64,000 nt of DNA from Paulinella micropora (lineage: Eukaryota > Cercozoa > Imbricatea > Euglyphida). Location: assembly GCA_009731375.1 (NCBI GenBank), contig BJOX01000013.1, positions 666,756 to 730,755 of the forward strand, written 5' to 3'. The position numbers and the translations under genes were made by a program. Shown here piece after piece: positions 1 through 23,497 of the stretch. The notes beneath the pieces were generated by a model. That model had not been told where the DNA came from and made no database searches. It saw only the letters and a program-made list of their open reading frames with translations. Every line of letters begins with the position of its first letter. Position 1 is the first letter of the stretch.

Positions 1-419
1 TCCCAACAACCTCTTGCAAAACGTTGCCGCATGTGCAAGTGCGTACACCAAGCATGGTTGCTAGAACTACCTCAAAACCCCACCCATAACAATTTGGTAT
101 CCGCTGGGTCCACGGGCTATCAACCGGCATAGCGGAGTTTAAGATCTTCGACAGGCGCCCAACGACCCTCCTCCCCAGCATCATCCACCAAATGGTTTTG
201 AGTTGGCATCACAGTTTAACGCAGTAAGGCCATTGGGCTGGAGCTCTGATAAACAAGCGTGACTAAGTTTTTATCATCAGGTGTTACCCTCAAATACATC
301 ACAGTCAACACTCCGAGAAGAAAGATATACTTCCTCTAAGGCATACTGATGCAGCTGATGGCACGATCCGTTTCCGGACATGAGCCTCCATGCCCTTGTT
401 CGAGGTGCTCCATCCCCAC
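1..419. other. No recognisable gene
   Basis: There is no long ORF and no motif I recognise. The composition is ordinary and not simple-repeat, so it may be the edge of an older interspersed element. Confidence 0.4.
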
Positions 420-539
420 CTAGTCAGTCTCTCGACTGATCATAGGGGCCACCGATGGAGCTCCTGAGGGCAAGACAATAATAATAATAGTAATAATAAT
501 AATAACTAGGGGCTGCGCCAACACCTGAAAGGATGGTTT
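420..539. repeat. Short (TAA)n array with flanks resembling a SINE tail
   Basis: A TAA/TAG triplet run at about 474-506 follows a short non-repeat stretch. The arrangement of non-repeat sequence running into a (TAA)n run is the same as at the SINE copies further along, but the flanking sequence is not clearly the same family. Confidence 0.35.
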
Positions 540-639
540 GCGGTGCGCGATTGCAGCCCCCTCCCCCCCTTTCCTCTTCCCAAGGTCGCTTTTCCTCTCA
601 TTCTCACATGCACAACCTTTACAGCCTTGGAGCAATCTC

Positions 640-1770
640 AGCTATTCATTTTGGTGCCGGCGAATTCGCTTCGGGTACGTACAGTTGCGGCTGGGGTTCC
701 GGGGGTAGCCCCCCCTTTCCACAGTCGACAGAGTACAGTGATTCGCCGAGGTAACCGGCGTAAACCCTTCCGGCAAAACTCTTAGAGCCATGGAGCATTC
801 TGTGCCATTCATGTTGGTGCCGGCTAATTCGCGTGGGGTACGTACAATTGCCGGGCTGGGGTTCCCGGGGGGAGGGCCCCCCGGACCCCGCCTCTCCGTC
901 GACAGGGTATGTTCAATGGCCGGAGGTACCAGCAGAACGCAAGTGTAAGCTCTGGTGGCACAAAAACCTAAAATCTCTGGTTTTTGTTCCACCCGGCACC
1001 AAAACTTTTGGATCTCCGAAGAGAGCTCACCGAGAGGTGTCAGTTACACCAAACATCAGCCTAAAACTCCCTCTGGTGTGCAAGAACGGCGCCTGGTGGC
1101 GCAAAAACATGATTCCTCTGGTTTTTACGCCACCCTGCACCACAATTTTTATATTTTCGAAGAGAGCTCGTCAATAAGTGTCAGATATACCAAATATGAG
1201 CCACTAAATCCCTCTGGTGTGCGCAAACGGCGGCTGGTGGCACAAAGACCTCAATTTTCTGGTTTGGGTGCCACCCGTGACCACAACGGGTACGCACAAT
1301 TGCAGGCTTGGGTTCCCGGGGGAAGGGCCCCCCGGACCTCCCCCTTCCCCGTCGACAGGGTACGTCCAATTGCCGGAGGTACCGAAATAACTCCCAAAAA
1401 AACAAGGAATTTTAGAATTCAGGACACTCCCCTAACGCAAATATTTGCGTGAATTCCGAAAAAATTACATCAGCATCAAGATCGAGTCTGGGGCTAGCCA
1501 CCCTGTCAATATAAGCTCACAACTCCTTCCGGTTCACACAAACCATGATTCATGGTTACAGGGGATGCAAAAAATAGGCCAAAAAAATAAGGAATTTTGG
1601 ACACTACCCTAACGCAAATATTTGCGTGAATTCCAGAAAAACTATATCAACATCAACATCGAGTCTGGGGCTAGTCACCCTGCCAATATGAGCTCCCAAC
1701 TCCTCCTGGTTCCCACAAACCATGATTTATTCCGACAGGGGTGCGGAAATGGTGGGGTGGGGGGGGGGGG
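640..1770. repeat. GC-rich composite tandem repeat, block 1
   Basis: Several interleaved modules recur. One has a GTACGTACAATTGC-like start, a CCCGGGGGGAGGGCCCCCCGG palindromic core and a GTCGACAGGGTACGTTC end (about 676-770, 835-935, 1288-1380). A second is built on CTCTGGTTTTTG/CACCAAAAC (about 950-1275). A third carries the short palindrome CGCAAATATTTGCG (about 1435 and 1614). The ORFs that cross it are side effects of the repeat. The block runs into a G homopolymer and a gap. A second block lies at 9473-10305. Confidence 0.75.
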
Positions 1771-1773
1771 GAA

Positions 1774-2293
1774 NNNNNNNNNNNNNNNNNNNNNNNNNNN
1801 NNNNNNNNNNNNNNNNNNNNNNNNNNNNNNNNNNNNNNNNNNNNNNNNNNNNNNNNNNNNNNNNNNNNNNNNNNNNNNNNNNNNNNNNNNNNNNNNNNNN
1901 NNNNNNNNNNNNNNNNNNNNNNNNNNNNNNNNNNNNNNNNNNNNNNNNNNNNNNNNNNNNNNNNNNNNNNNNNNNNNNNNNNNNNNNNNNNNNNNNNNNN
2001 NNNNNNNNNNNNNNNNNNNNNNNNNNNNNNNNNNNNNNNNNNNNNNNNNNNNNNNNNNNNNNNNNNNNNNNNNNNNNNNNNNNNNNNNNNNNNNNNNNNN
2101 NNNNNNNNNNNNNNNNNNNNNNNNNNNNNNNNNNNNNNNNNNNNNNNNNNNNNNNNNNNNNNNNNNNNNNNNNNNNNNNNNNNNNNNNNNNNNNNNNNNN
2201 NNNNNNNNNNNNNNNNNNNNNNNNNNNNNNNNNNNNNNNNNNNNNNNNNNNNNNNNNNNNNNNNNNNNNNNNNNNNNNNNNNNNNNNNNNNNN
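1774..2293. other. Assembly gap (520 N)
   Basis: A run of N preceded by a G homopolymer. The true length and content are unknown. Confidence 0.95.
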
Positions 2294-2363
2294 AGACCGG
2301 TATGTTCAATGAAAATACTGGTGGCACCGACGGGAATCGAACTGGCGACAGGGCCCAGATGGT
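2294..2363 (-). mobile_element. tRNA-derived SINE fragment
   Basis: This is part of the SINE described at 2451-2683. It keeps the box B-like GTTCGATTCC on the minus strand, then stops inside the tRNA-like head and continues as (TAA)n. The other end is cut by the gap. Confidence 0.75.
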
Positions 2364-2383
2364 AAATGATAATGATAATAATG

Positions 2384-2435
<52 letters not shown>

Positions 2436-2450
2436 GAAGAAGAAGAAGAA

Positions 2451-2683
2451 TAGTGCTTCTCTGTCAATGGCTGATGCAAATCTGCACATGCGCCTCCATC
2501 GTCTCACCCGTGAGGGGAGTACGAAGAATTGACGATAGGCTCTAATGACACCCCCGCACGGGCAGTTCCAACACTTCCAGACGGACCGGTATGTTCAATG
2601 AAAATACTGGTGGCACCGACGGGAATCGAACTGGCGACAGGGCCCAGATGGTAGAACTTGACCACTGGGCTATCACGGTGTCC
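2451..2683 (-). mobile_element. tRNA-derived SINE, full copy
   Basis: Read on the minus strand, the element starts with a tRNA-like head. It has a box A-like TAGCCCAGTGG about 10 nt in, a box B-like GTTCGATTCC about 40 nt later, and ends the head at GGTGCCACCA. A body of about 160 nt follows, ending in CAGAGAAGCACTA and a (TTA)n tail. Both internal RNA polymerase III promoter boxes are recognisable. At least seven further copies occur at 2294, 7688, 8156, 8352, 8713, 9180 and 43010, all on the minus strand. It is non-coding and depends on another element's reverse transcriptase for movement; which partner is not shown here. Confidence 0.88.
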
Positions 2684-2725
2684 AATAAGAAGAAGAAGAA
2701 TAATAAGAATAATAATAATAAATGA

Positions 2726-2787
<62 letters not shown>

Positions 2788-2788
2788 T

Positions 2789-2851
<63 letters not shown>

Positions 2852-2884
2852 TACTTCTACTACTACTACTACTACTACTACTAC

Positions 2885-2925
<41 letters not shown>

Positions 2926-3024
2926 GTAATAATAATAATAGTAATAGTAATAGTAATAGTAATAGTAATAGTAATAGTAATAGTAATAGTAATAGTAAAT
3001 AGTAATAGTAATAGTAATGGTAAC
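2684..3024. repeat. Triplet microsatellites (TAC)n, (TAA)n, (TAATAG)n
   Basis: An uninterrupted succession of trinucleotide blocks. The open frames here encode only homopolymers and are not genes. It lies just downstream of the last supported CLU exon. Confidence 0.9.
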
Positions 3025-13972
<10,948 letters not shown>

Positions 13973-14165
13973 CTGTGTGTGTGTGTGTGTGTGTGTCTCT
14001 GTGTCTGTGTGTGTGTGTGTGTGTGTGTGTCTGTGTGTCTCTGTGTCTGTCTGTGTGTGTGTGCGTGTCTGTGTATGTGTGTTGTGTGTGTGTATGAGTG
14101 TGTGTGTGTGTGTATGGGTGTGTGTATGTGTGTGTGTGTGTGTGTGTGTGCGTGTGTGTGCAAGT
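13973..14165. repeat. (TG)n array
   Basis: Begins at the acceptor of CLU exon 13972-13760, where (CA)n on the sense strand supplies the CACACAG acceptor. Confidence 0.9.
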
Positions 14166-14207
14166 AGTATGTGTGTATATATGCGAGTGTGTGCTCTGAT
14201 TGGGGCT

Positions 14208-14299
14208 AGTAGTAGTAGTAGTAGGTAGTAGTAGTAGGTAGTAGTAGTAGGTAGTAGGTAGTAGGTAGTAGTAGTAGTAGGTAGCAGTAGTAGGTAGTC

Positions 14300-14330
<31 letters not shown>
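14208..14330. repeat. (GTA)n and (TAA)n array
   Basis: Triplet array next to the SINE-like unit at 14331. Confidence 0.88.
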
Positions 14331-15015
<685 letters not shown>

Positions 15016-15044
15016 TCCTGCCCCCCCCCCCCTCTCTCTCTCTA

Positions 15045-15253
15045 CCTCTCTATTAGTCCGGCGGGTCCCAGCAGGCTGTTATCGCAAGAAGTGCGCGTTT
15101 TCCCGTGAAGGGGGCCACCCGGGCCATCAGCCAGCCCAGCAGCCACCAGCAAGTCTACTGTATTCTGTGTAAATAGGAAGGTATGTAAGGTAGGTAGGAA
15201 GGTAGGAAAGTAGGAAGGTAGGTAGGAGCTGGTCCAGCTGCCCACAGCGCACC
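15045..15253 (-). other. Coding-looking island, unassigned
   Basis: A GC-rich stretch with an open minus-strand frame (about 15045-15164, containing VDLLVAAGLADGPGG) and a second short one (about 15229-15252). Both border arrays that could supply splice sites. They may be upstream CLU exons, but I see no family motif. Confidence 0.3.
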
Positions 15254-15255
15254 TA

Positions 15256-15536
<281 letters not shown>

Positions 15537-15581
15537 TGATTGGTTTATTTATCATCGCTGCATAAAGTACACATATATATG

Positions 15582-15630
<49 letters not shown>

Positions 15631-15683
15631 GGAGGACCCCTGCATTGTAGGCATGATGCAGAGACGACCCTAACAGTGTATAT

Positions 15684-16067
15684 ATGAATGTATGAATGTA
15701 TTTATGTATGAATGTATGTATGTATGTATGTATGTATGTATGTATGTATGTGTATGCATGTATGTATGTATGTATGTATGTATGTATGTATGTGTATGCA
15801 CGTATGTATGTATGTTATCATGTATGTTATTATGTATGTATGTATGTATGGAGAGAGAGAGAGAGAGAGAGAAGAGTGTGTGTGTGTGAGAGAGAGAGAG
15901 AGAGAAAGAGAAAGAGAGAGAGATGAGAGATTAGATGAGATGAGAGAGAGAGTAAGTGAGTGAGAGAGAGTGAGTGAGAGAGAGTGAGTGAGTGAGTGAG
16001 AGAGTGAGAGAGAGAGAGAGAGAGTGAGTGAGAGAGAGAGAGAGAAAGAGAGAGAGTGAGTGAGTGA

Positions 16068-16109
<42 letters not shown>

Positions 16110-16138
16110 GAGCGAGAGCGAGACAGAAAGAGAGAGCG

Positions 16139-16224
<86 letters not shown>

Positions 16225-16268
16225 GGGGAGGGGGGGGGGGGAGGGAGAGGGAGGGGGGGGGGGAGGGA
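15684..16268. repeat. (TATG)n then (GA)n array
   Basis: Tetranucleotide then dinucleotide blocks, ending in purine-rich sequence at a gap (16269-16440). All long frames here are repeat translations. Confidence 0.92.
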
Positions 16269-16440
16269 NNNNNNNNNNNNNNNNNNNNNNNNNNNNNNNN
16301 NNNNNNNNNNNNNNNNNNNNNNNNNNNNNNNNNNNNNNNNNNNNNNNNNNNNNNNNNNNNNNNNNNNNNNNNNNNNNNNNNNNNNNNNNNNNNNNNNNNN
16401 NNNNNNNNNNNNNNNNNNNNNNNNNNNNNNNNNNNNNNNN

Positions 16441-16524
<84 letters not shown>

Positions 16525-16693
16525 TATATAGAGAGAGAGAGAGGCAGGGATATATATATATACATATATATATAAATATAAAAATAACATATATATATAC
16601 ATATACAATATATATATATATATGTATGTATGTATGTATGTATATATATATATACGTATATATATGTATATATATATATAGAGAGAGAGAGAG

Positions 16694-16758
<65 letters not shown>

Positions 16759-16912
16759 CAGAGGCAGAGGCAGAGAGGCAGAGAGGCAGAGGCAGAGAGG
16801 CAGAGAGGCAGAGACATACATACACACACATACACACACACACACACACAGACACACAGAAAGACAGACACACACAGACACACAGACACACAGACACACA
16901 GACACACAGAAA
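16441..16912. repeat. (AT)n, (GA)n and (CA)n arrays
   Basis: Dinucleotide blocks after the gap, with GGCAGA and CACAGA variants towards the end. Confidence 0.92.
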
Positions 16913-17026
16913 CAGTACGCACACATACGCAATGAGAAGTTTTTAATGATAAGCTTCGTTTCATTACACTCTTTTCGATGCTGTTACTTCTGTGCGTCAC
17001 GGCTGAAATGGTTCTATATATCATAC

Positions 17027-17111
17027 CTTCTTCTTCCGGAGCCTCGTATTGAGAGTATGGGTCGTCTGAGTCAGAGTCCTCGTCGGACAAATAAATAGGT
17101 TCATCATACAT
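17027..17111 (-). CDS. Possible first coding exon, unidentified acidic protein
   Basis: An ATG opens a 28-codon frame rich in aspartate and glutamate (SDEDSDSDD, then SQYEAPEEE), ending at a good donor GAAG|GTATGA. The surrounding 300 bp is not simple repeat. I cannot link it to a second exon, and it may or may not belong to the CLU gene. Confidence 0.35.
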
Positions 17112-17430
17112 GCTGATGTCAGCCAGACATTACAAAACCTACCGTACAGTTGCCACTTTGGCTTATTCTACCCGACTTTTTCATGACAAAATTACCCACA
17201 TAAATCTGGAAGGGTGGCACACCACATTTTTTTCACTGGCCGGCCGGTCCATAACATTTTAAACTCATACTCCTTCCCCTTCTTCTTCTTCTTCATTTTT
17301 ATTGAGAGAACAATTTTACAATTGGACTCAGGGAACGTCCACGTGAAAAGTATAGCTAGTAAGTTATACCTTTATCTAAGGTGGAAACCTAGTTATTCAG
17401 TACTAGTTGAGCGTATTAAGGAAGATATCG
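17112..17430. other. Non-repeat sequence without a supported gene
   Basis: Ordinary composition. The only plus-strand frame runs into pentamer repeats and lacks codon structure. Confidence 0.4.
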
Positions 17431-17432
17431 AT

Positions 17433-18600
17433 TCCCCTTCCCCTTCCCCTTTTTCTGCCCCTTCCCCCTGCCCCTTCCCTTTCCCCTTCGTCCCTTCTGT
17501 TCACTTCTCTCCTCTCCTCTCCTCTCCTCTCCTCGAGCTCTCCTCTCCTCGAGCTCTCCTCTCCTCGAGCTCTGCTCTCCTCGAGCTCTCCTCTCCTCGA
17601 GCTCTCCTCTCCTCTCCTCTCCTCTACTCTACTCTACTCTACTCTACTCTACTCTACTCTACTACTCTACTCTACTCTACTCTTCTCTCTTCTCCTCTCC
17701 TCTCCTCTACTCTACTCTCTACTCTACTCTCTACTCTTACTCTTACTCTTACTCTTTCTCTTATGAGTATGAGTAAGCTTAAGAGTAAGAGTAAGAGTAA
17801 GATAAGAGTAAGAGTAAGAGAAAGATCTAGAGTATACTCATACTCATACTCATACTCATACTCATACTCATACTCATACTCATACTAATACTTAAACTAA
17901 TACTCATACTACACATACTCATACTCATACTCATATACTCATATACTCATACTCATACTCATACTCATACTCATACTCATACTCATACTCATACTCATAC
18001 TCATACTCATACTTACTCATACTCATATACTCCTATATACTCATACTCATACTCATACTCATACTCATACTCATACTCATACTCATACTCATACTCATAT
18101 ACTCATATACTCAGACACTCATATACTCATATACTCATACACTCATACTCATACTCATACTCATACTCATACTCATATACTCATATACTCATATGAGTAT
18201 GAGTATGAGTGTATGAGTGCATGAGTGTATGAGTGTATGAGTGTATGAGTATATGAGTATCATACTCACACAGTATATGTGTATCATACTCATACTCATA
18301 CTCTGATACTCATATACTCATACTCATACTCATAGTCATACTCGTACTCATACTCATACTCATGCTCATACTCATACTCATACTCATACTCATACTCATA
18401 CTCATACTCATACTCATACTCATACATATGTACATACATACATACATACATATATACATACCATTCACAGCATATATGCATGCATACATACATGCATACA
18501 TACATGCATGCATATACATACATATACATACATATACATACATACGTACATGCATACATACATACATACATACATACAGACATACATACAGCTGTACATA
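17433..18600. repeat. Graded pentamer to hexamer array, over 1 kb
   Basis: Blocks pass from CCCCTT to (CTCTC)n with GAGCTC, then (CTACT)n, (CTCTTA)n, (GAGTAA)n and finally (CTCATA)n, with a short strand-inverted section near 18192-18260. It ends as (CATA)n. Confidence 0.93.
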
Positions 18601-18605
18601 CAGAC

Positions 18606-18638
<33 letters not shown>

Positions 18639-18786
18639 CCTATCTTTCTACCTATCTATTTAGTATCTCCCACAGCCAGGTATGCCGATGCAGGCTCCGG
18701 AGCGAGCGAAGCGAGCGAACGGAGCATGCAGCGGCCTGTCTATGTATCCATCCATCCATTCCATCCATTTCATCCATTGCATCCAT

Positions 18787-18842
<56 letters not shown>
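18601..18842. repeat. (CTAT)n arrays around a 100-bp unique island
   Basis: Two (CTAT)n blocks flank 18661-18760. The second ends exactly where the LINE frame begins. Confidence 0.88.
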
Positions 18843-20642
18843 GAAGTCATCGTGCACGAAGCTGCTTATGCTGACGACCTCAAACTACACTGCCGATCCC
18901 CGAAACACTGTCAATCGTCCATCAACATGATTGACAAATTTCTGTCATGGTCCAGAACAATGGCCGCGAAACCGCCCAAATGCAAAAGCCTTGCTTTCAA
19001 ATACTGGACTAAAGCCGACGACTATAAGGGTCTCAAACGATTATTGCCGATCTCGTTCCCACCCTTCGACCCCGCCCTTACTATTACTGGCAAACCGATT
19101 GACTTCATCGCTGACAAGCCTTTCAAAGACCTCGGATGGATTGTCTACCATGACCTCAGCGAAAACGAACAACGTGCAGCAATCCAAAAGAAGTTCATTC
19201 TTTCTATGCAAGCCATCGATAGCTGCTCGATCAATGGCTTTATGAAATTTTGGCTATACCAGCACTACGCTGTCCAGTCACTTGCCTGGCCATTTCTCAT
19301 TTATGACCTCTGCTTATCTTTCGCCAAAACCCTTGAGAAAATTGCGACCCGCTTCCTCAAAAAATGGGCCAATATCTACAAAAGAGCTCTGGTCTCTTGC
19401 CTTTACCGCCCACGCTCGAAATTCGGTCTACAGCTCCAATCCATCGTCTCTTTTTACCAGCGACTTCAAATCAACCGTGCTCAAATGCTGAAGTACTGCC
19501 CAGATAAACACCTCTCGTCCATTTATGCGATGAACCTGACGAAACACGAAACATTTCGAACTATCTGGAAACCAGAGCCTGTGCTCGAAAAGCTTGAGGC
19601 ACAAGTTGATTTTGAATTCAAACATCGAGGCCAATCCGATCATCTCGGACTTGGCCATGGTCGCTACCCAAAAGAACATTCCATCACAGACCGCAAAGAC
19701 AGGGTTTTAGAATTAGCTGCTGAGACAATACTTGAGACAACCACAGTGCATGACATGGACAAAGCCATGCAAGGGTGCTTCCTTCGTTTTGAAGACGCAT
19801 GCCCCTTCGACCTCTCCTGGGCTCGCCTCATCGGAACCCGTAATCCCCGTTTAATCTCTTGGGTCATCAACGCAAGCACAAACTCGGTTATTACCCCCGA
19901 CCTTAGACGTCTGTGGGGAATCATTCCCAACAACAAGTGTGCCCTCTGTTCTGGTCAAGCACATCTATGCCACATCCTCTCCGGTTGCCATGTTGCCCTC
20001 AAACAAGGCCGCTATACCTGGCGTCATGACTCTGTGCTCTGCACTATTGAAGCTCCCCTTCAAAAACACATCGAGAGCCATAACAAACGCTCCCCTATAG
20101 ACCAAAATGAATCAAAGTCTATGTTTGTGAAAGAGGGCGAGCAGAAGCCTAAGAGACAGTCATTTCATCGACCATCCCTGCTTGACACTGCAAACGATTG
20201 GCAACTCCAAACCCAATACACCGGTTCTGAGCAAGCCTTTCCTGTCCACATTTGTGTCACTGACCTCCGCCCCGATATCGTTGTCTGGTCACTGTCTACC
20301 AAGATATGTATTCTGATCGAGCTAACGTGCCCGGTCGAGGAAAACATCCTTGACGCACGAGCCTACAAGACCAACCGATACAACAAGCTCAAATCTCAAA
20401 TCGAGGACAACGGATGGACCTGCCACCTTCGACCAATCGAATGCGGGGCTCGCGGCATGGTATCGTTCTCTGTTCATCGATGTTTCCGCGCCTTGGGTTT
20501 TTCCCATCCCCAATCCAAATCCCTTTGCTTCAAGCTATCCTCCTGCGTAGCTCGTTGCTCTTTTGCGATTTATCGCTCCTGTGCAGTCAAAAATTGGACT
20601 AATCTTCCTCTAGTCCGTATTGGTGACTGCATTCCATCATAG
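18843..20642 (+). mobile_element. LINE ORF, 5'-truncated, restriction-like endonuclease type
   Basis: An open frame of 599 codons starts in the middle of the reverse transcriptase at the catalytic YADD motif (residues 9-12). After the thumb-like region it has a C-x2-C...H-x4-C zinc motif (CALC...HLCHILSGC, about 19938-19990) followed by GRYTWRHD. It then has a PD-(D/E)xK endonuclease: RPDIVVW at about 20268, LIELTCP at about 20313, and a downstream K/RY helix. This order, RT then CCHC then endonuclease, is that of R2-like non-LTR elements. It ends at TAG without internal stops. RT motifs before YADD are absent, replaced by (CTAT)n, so it cannot encode an active enzyme. Confidence 0.9.
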
Positions 20643-20950
20643 CCGTCCAGTGTTGCATAGCCCGGGCTAGGTCCCTGCGGGGGTTTAGGCCTCATACAAT
20701 GTCATCATTGTAGCTTGCGCAAGCTTACGGTGCTCAAAACACTTGGACTAACGGCTTCCTTTTCTTTCTCTTCTTCCTTATCCTCCCACTCTCCATTCCT
20801 AGATTGCCTTTTTCTTCAACGTCCTTCCTCCTCTTCTTTTTCCAGAACACAGTCTACCCGTGATTCCCATCCCGGACACATGCACAGTACACAAATTATT
20901 GTTTGATGTGAAACTGCGTTCCTTTGCAAGGACTACATTCCTTTGCGACA
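20643..20950 (+). other. Probable LINE 3' untranslated region
   Basis: Non-coding sequence continuing from the LINE stop codon, with pyrimidine-rich stretches. It ends at CGACATCT followed by a (CTAT)n array that may be the element's tail. Confidence 0.55.
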
Positions 20951-20954
20951 TCTC

Positions 20955-20993
<39 letters not shown>

Positions 20994-21164
20994 GATCTAT
21001 CTATTATCTATCTTTCTTTCTTTCTTTCTTTCCTTCTTTCTTTCTTTCTTTACTTCTTTCTTTCTTTCTTACTTTCTATTCTCTCTCTTCTCTCTCTCTA
21101 TCTATCTATCTATCTCTCTATCTATCTCTCTCTTTCTCTCTCTCTCTCTTTCTCTCTCTCTCTT

Positions 21165-21215
<51 letters not shown>

Positions 21216-21265
21216 ATCTCTCTCTTTCTTTCTATCTATCTATCTATCTATCTGTCTATCTGTCC

Positions 21266-21296
<31 letters not shown>

Positions 21297-21313
21297 CATC
21301 TATCCATCTATCC

Positions 21314-21351
<38 letters not shown>

Positions 21352-21456
21352 ATCTATCTTTATCTATCTCTCTATCTTTATCTATCTTTATCTATCTCTC
21401 TATCTCTATCTCTCTATCTCTCTATCTCTCTCTCTCTCTATCTGTCTCTCTATCTG

Positions 21457-21488
<32 letters not shown>
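20951..21488. repeat. (CTAT)n/(CTTT)n/(CT)n array
   Basis: Pyrimidine-only tetranucleotide and dinucleotide blocks, about 540 bp. The YLSIYLS frames are repeat translations. Confidence 0.92.
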
Positions 21489-21489
<1 letters not shown>

Positions 21490-21641
21490 TTGTGTATTAG
21501 ATTTCAACAACGTAATAACGTAATGGATTTAGCATTCACATCCTGACTAATAAAATTATATGTATTTCTGTTTGTCAATTAATTATGATCATTCAAGTTA
21601 GGAAAAGTATATAATTATATTAATATTTTTCAATTTTCTGC

Positions 21642-21681
<40 letters not shown>

Positions 21682-22297
21682 TTTTAAGTATTAAATATTT
21701 TGAAAATTAAATCATAATCTCATATTAATATTTGATAAATATATCACTTTCCCCTGTTGTTCTTCCCTCTTTTGATTCTCTTCTTATTTTTCTTCTCTTT
21801 TATTTTATTTATTAATTAATAATTATTTTTTTCTTTTCTTTTTTACGCTTCCTTTTGTTTTCTACCGCTTTTGTATCTCTTTGATACCTCTTCCACTTTC
21901 CATTCTATGTCTTCTGCGGTTCTGCTTCCCACTCAGGCTCTACTAGTATCAAGTGATATTGTACTATTTTATTAAAACTGTGTTTGCGTAAATAAAGTAA
22001 AAATATAAATATCTTCTACGTGCTTTGTCTTCCTACTGTCCTAGGCATAGACATCATGTGCTTAGCTAGGCTAGCTAAATTTAAATTTTGTATATAATAT
22101 TAATACGTAGTATAACTATTACAATATTATAATTAATTTTAAATATAATAATAAACTAGTTATTGTCACAGCTATAGATTATAGCTAGATGTTAATTAAC
22201 AGATAAATAACTCAGAGTCTTGTAACGTTAAGGTTTTGGTTTATTAGTGTTTTATTATAACAAGTTCGCGCTATACCTCATCCTCGCACTGTTGAAC
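21489..22297. other. AT-rich region without genes
   Basis: Includes a (TTTA)n run near 21645-21685. No ORF or RNA gene is visible. Confidence 0.5.
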
Positions 22298-22926
22298 TGT
22301 GAGTTTGGATACAACCCCAAGGGATAAATACACAAGGAACTCTTATTGAAAGACTCTATGGCTGCAAACAGCCCTAACTCCTAGTCTGAGAGTAGGTGAA
22401 ATACCAGTAAATAGCTGAGAGGTCACTTCATTTATTTACGTTGATTTCTACTGGTTTGCAGACTTGGTTTGCAAAGTACGATCTTGGGTGAACGTAGATT
22501 GTGAGTAGCTGTTAGGCGAAACTTGAAGTTAAATGTGCAAAGTACTTGAAGGTGGCTTCAAGTTCAAGTTATTGGTGTTCAAGTGGAAGTCCTGAACTTT
22601 CATTTGGGAATTTCTAAGCCTAATGGTTGTGCACGCAGTGCAAGGCAAATATTATTTTTATGTTCTCTTGACTGTGTTCCCCAAAATTCACTGGTTTTGC
22701 GGTTTTCGGTATATCATGGGAAAAAGGCAGCCGAGAGGGAAAAAATGACATTTGCTATAAAAAATTTTGATGAAATCGTTTGAAGTCATTCCTGGACGAA
22801 ACTCGAGTCGAAAGCTAGTTAGTGAAGTCGAAACGTCGTGCAGAGGAGAATCTAACGGATCGGTCAAAAACAGTAAAATGTCAACGGTAGTGGCTTTCGC
22901 CGCTCGTTAAAGTGCTCAGTCTGATA
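22298..22926 (-). repeat. Downstream LTR of the 14-kb element
   Basis: About 629 bp, very similar to 35794-36426. It starts (plus strand) TGTGAGTTTGGATACAACCC and ends GCTCAGTCTGATAG. A C homopolymer and a 26-N gap (22939-22964) follow. Confidence 0.88.
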
Positions 22927-23497
22927 GCTCCCCCCCCCNNNNNNNNNNNNNNNNNNNNNNNNNNCCCCCCCCCCCCCCCCCCAGACCTAACGGTTGAGTA
23001 GAGTTGCGTACAGAGTGAGTGACTAACGATTGGTCAGTGACTTGTCTCAGAGAAAAAAAAATAGTAGAACTTGAAGAGAAAGATGAATTTCTTTAAATCC
23101 AGGAGGAGGATGAAAAAGAAGTTTGTCGATGTGTAGCGCAGTGTAGACGGAGATCAGCCGGGGCCGTATATCGGGATGCGGAACTCCGCGGGACTGAGAC
23201 AATTGAGGCGCAGTAGCGATGCGTTGATATCGGGGAGCTGACGTCGAGCCATAGGAAACTAGGTGGCCATGTATATATCGCACAGCCGAGATGAACCAAA
23301 TTTAATGCACCAATTATGCCATGCCAATTAATCACTGAGGTGTTCAGATTCGATGAGGATGATTGTTGACCTGCAGGCATAAAAGGCGACCAAGGACTTA
23401 CAGGGATACTCTGGTCGTGGCGTAGCTTGTCTAGGGACGATGGCGGGCCAAGAGGGAAAAGCGCTGGGCTGTGGCGGGTGAAGCCGGTACGATGGGT

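Noticed and set aside
1622-2507. ORFs passing through gaps (also at 9164-9853, 10081-10602, 11619-12442 and 40518-42037)
   Set aside because: Most of their length is N; the rest is repeat or SINE.
2585-2683. Functional tRNA genes
   Set aside because: The tRNA-like heads recur at the start of a 230-bp dispersed unit with a (TTA)n tail, and the acceptor stem of these copies is mismatched. They are SINEs.
20860-21546. [11 protein letters not shown] ORFs here and at 6381-6975, 11139-12442, 38640-40513 and 43650-45060
   Set aside because: Repeat translation of (CTAT)n or its complement; every frame is open because the unit has no stop in that orientation.
22583-22783. Small ORF inside the LTR, repeated at 36042-36409
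   Set aside because: It exists only because the LTR is repeated; the reading frame differs between the copies.
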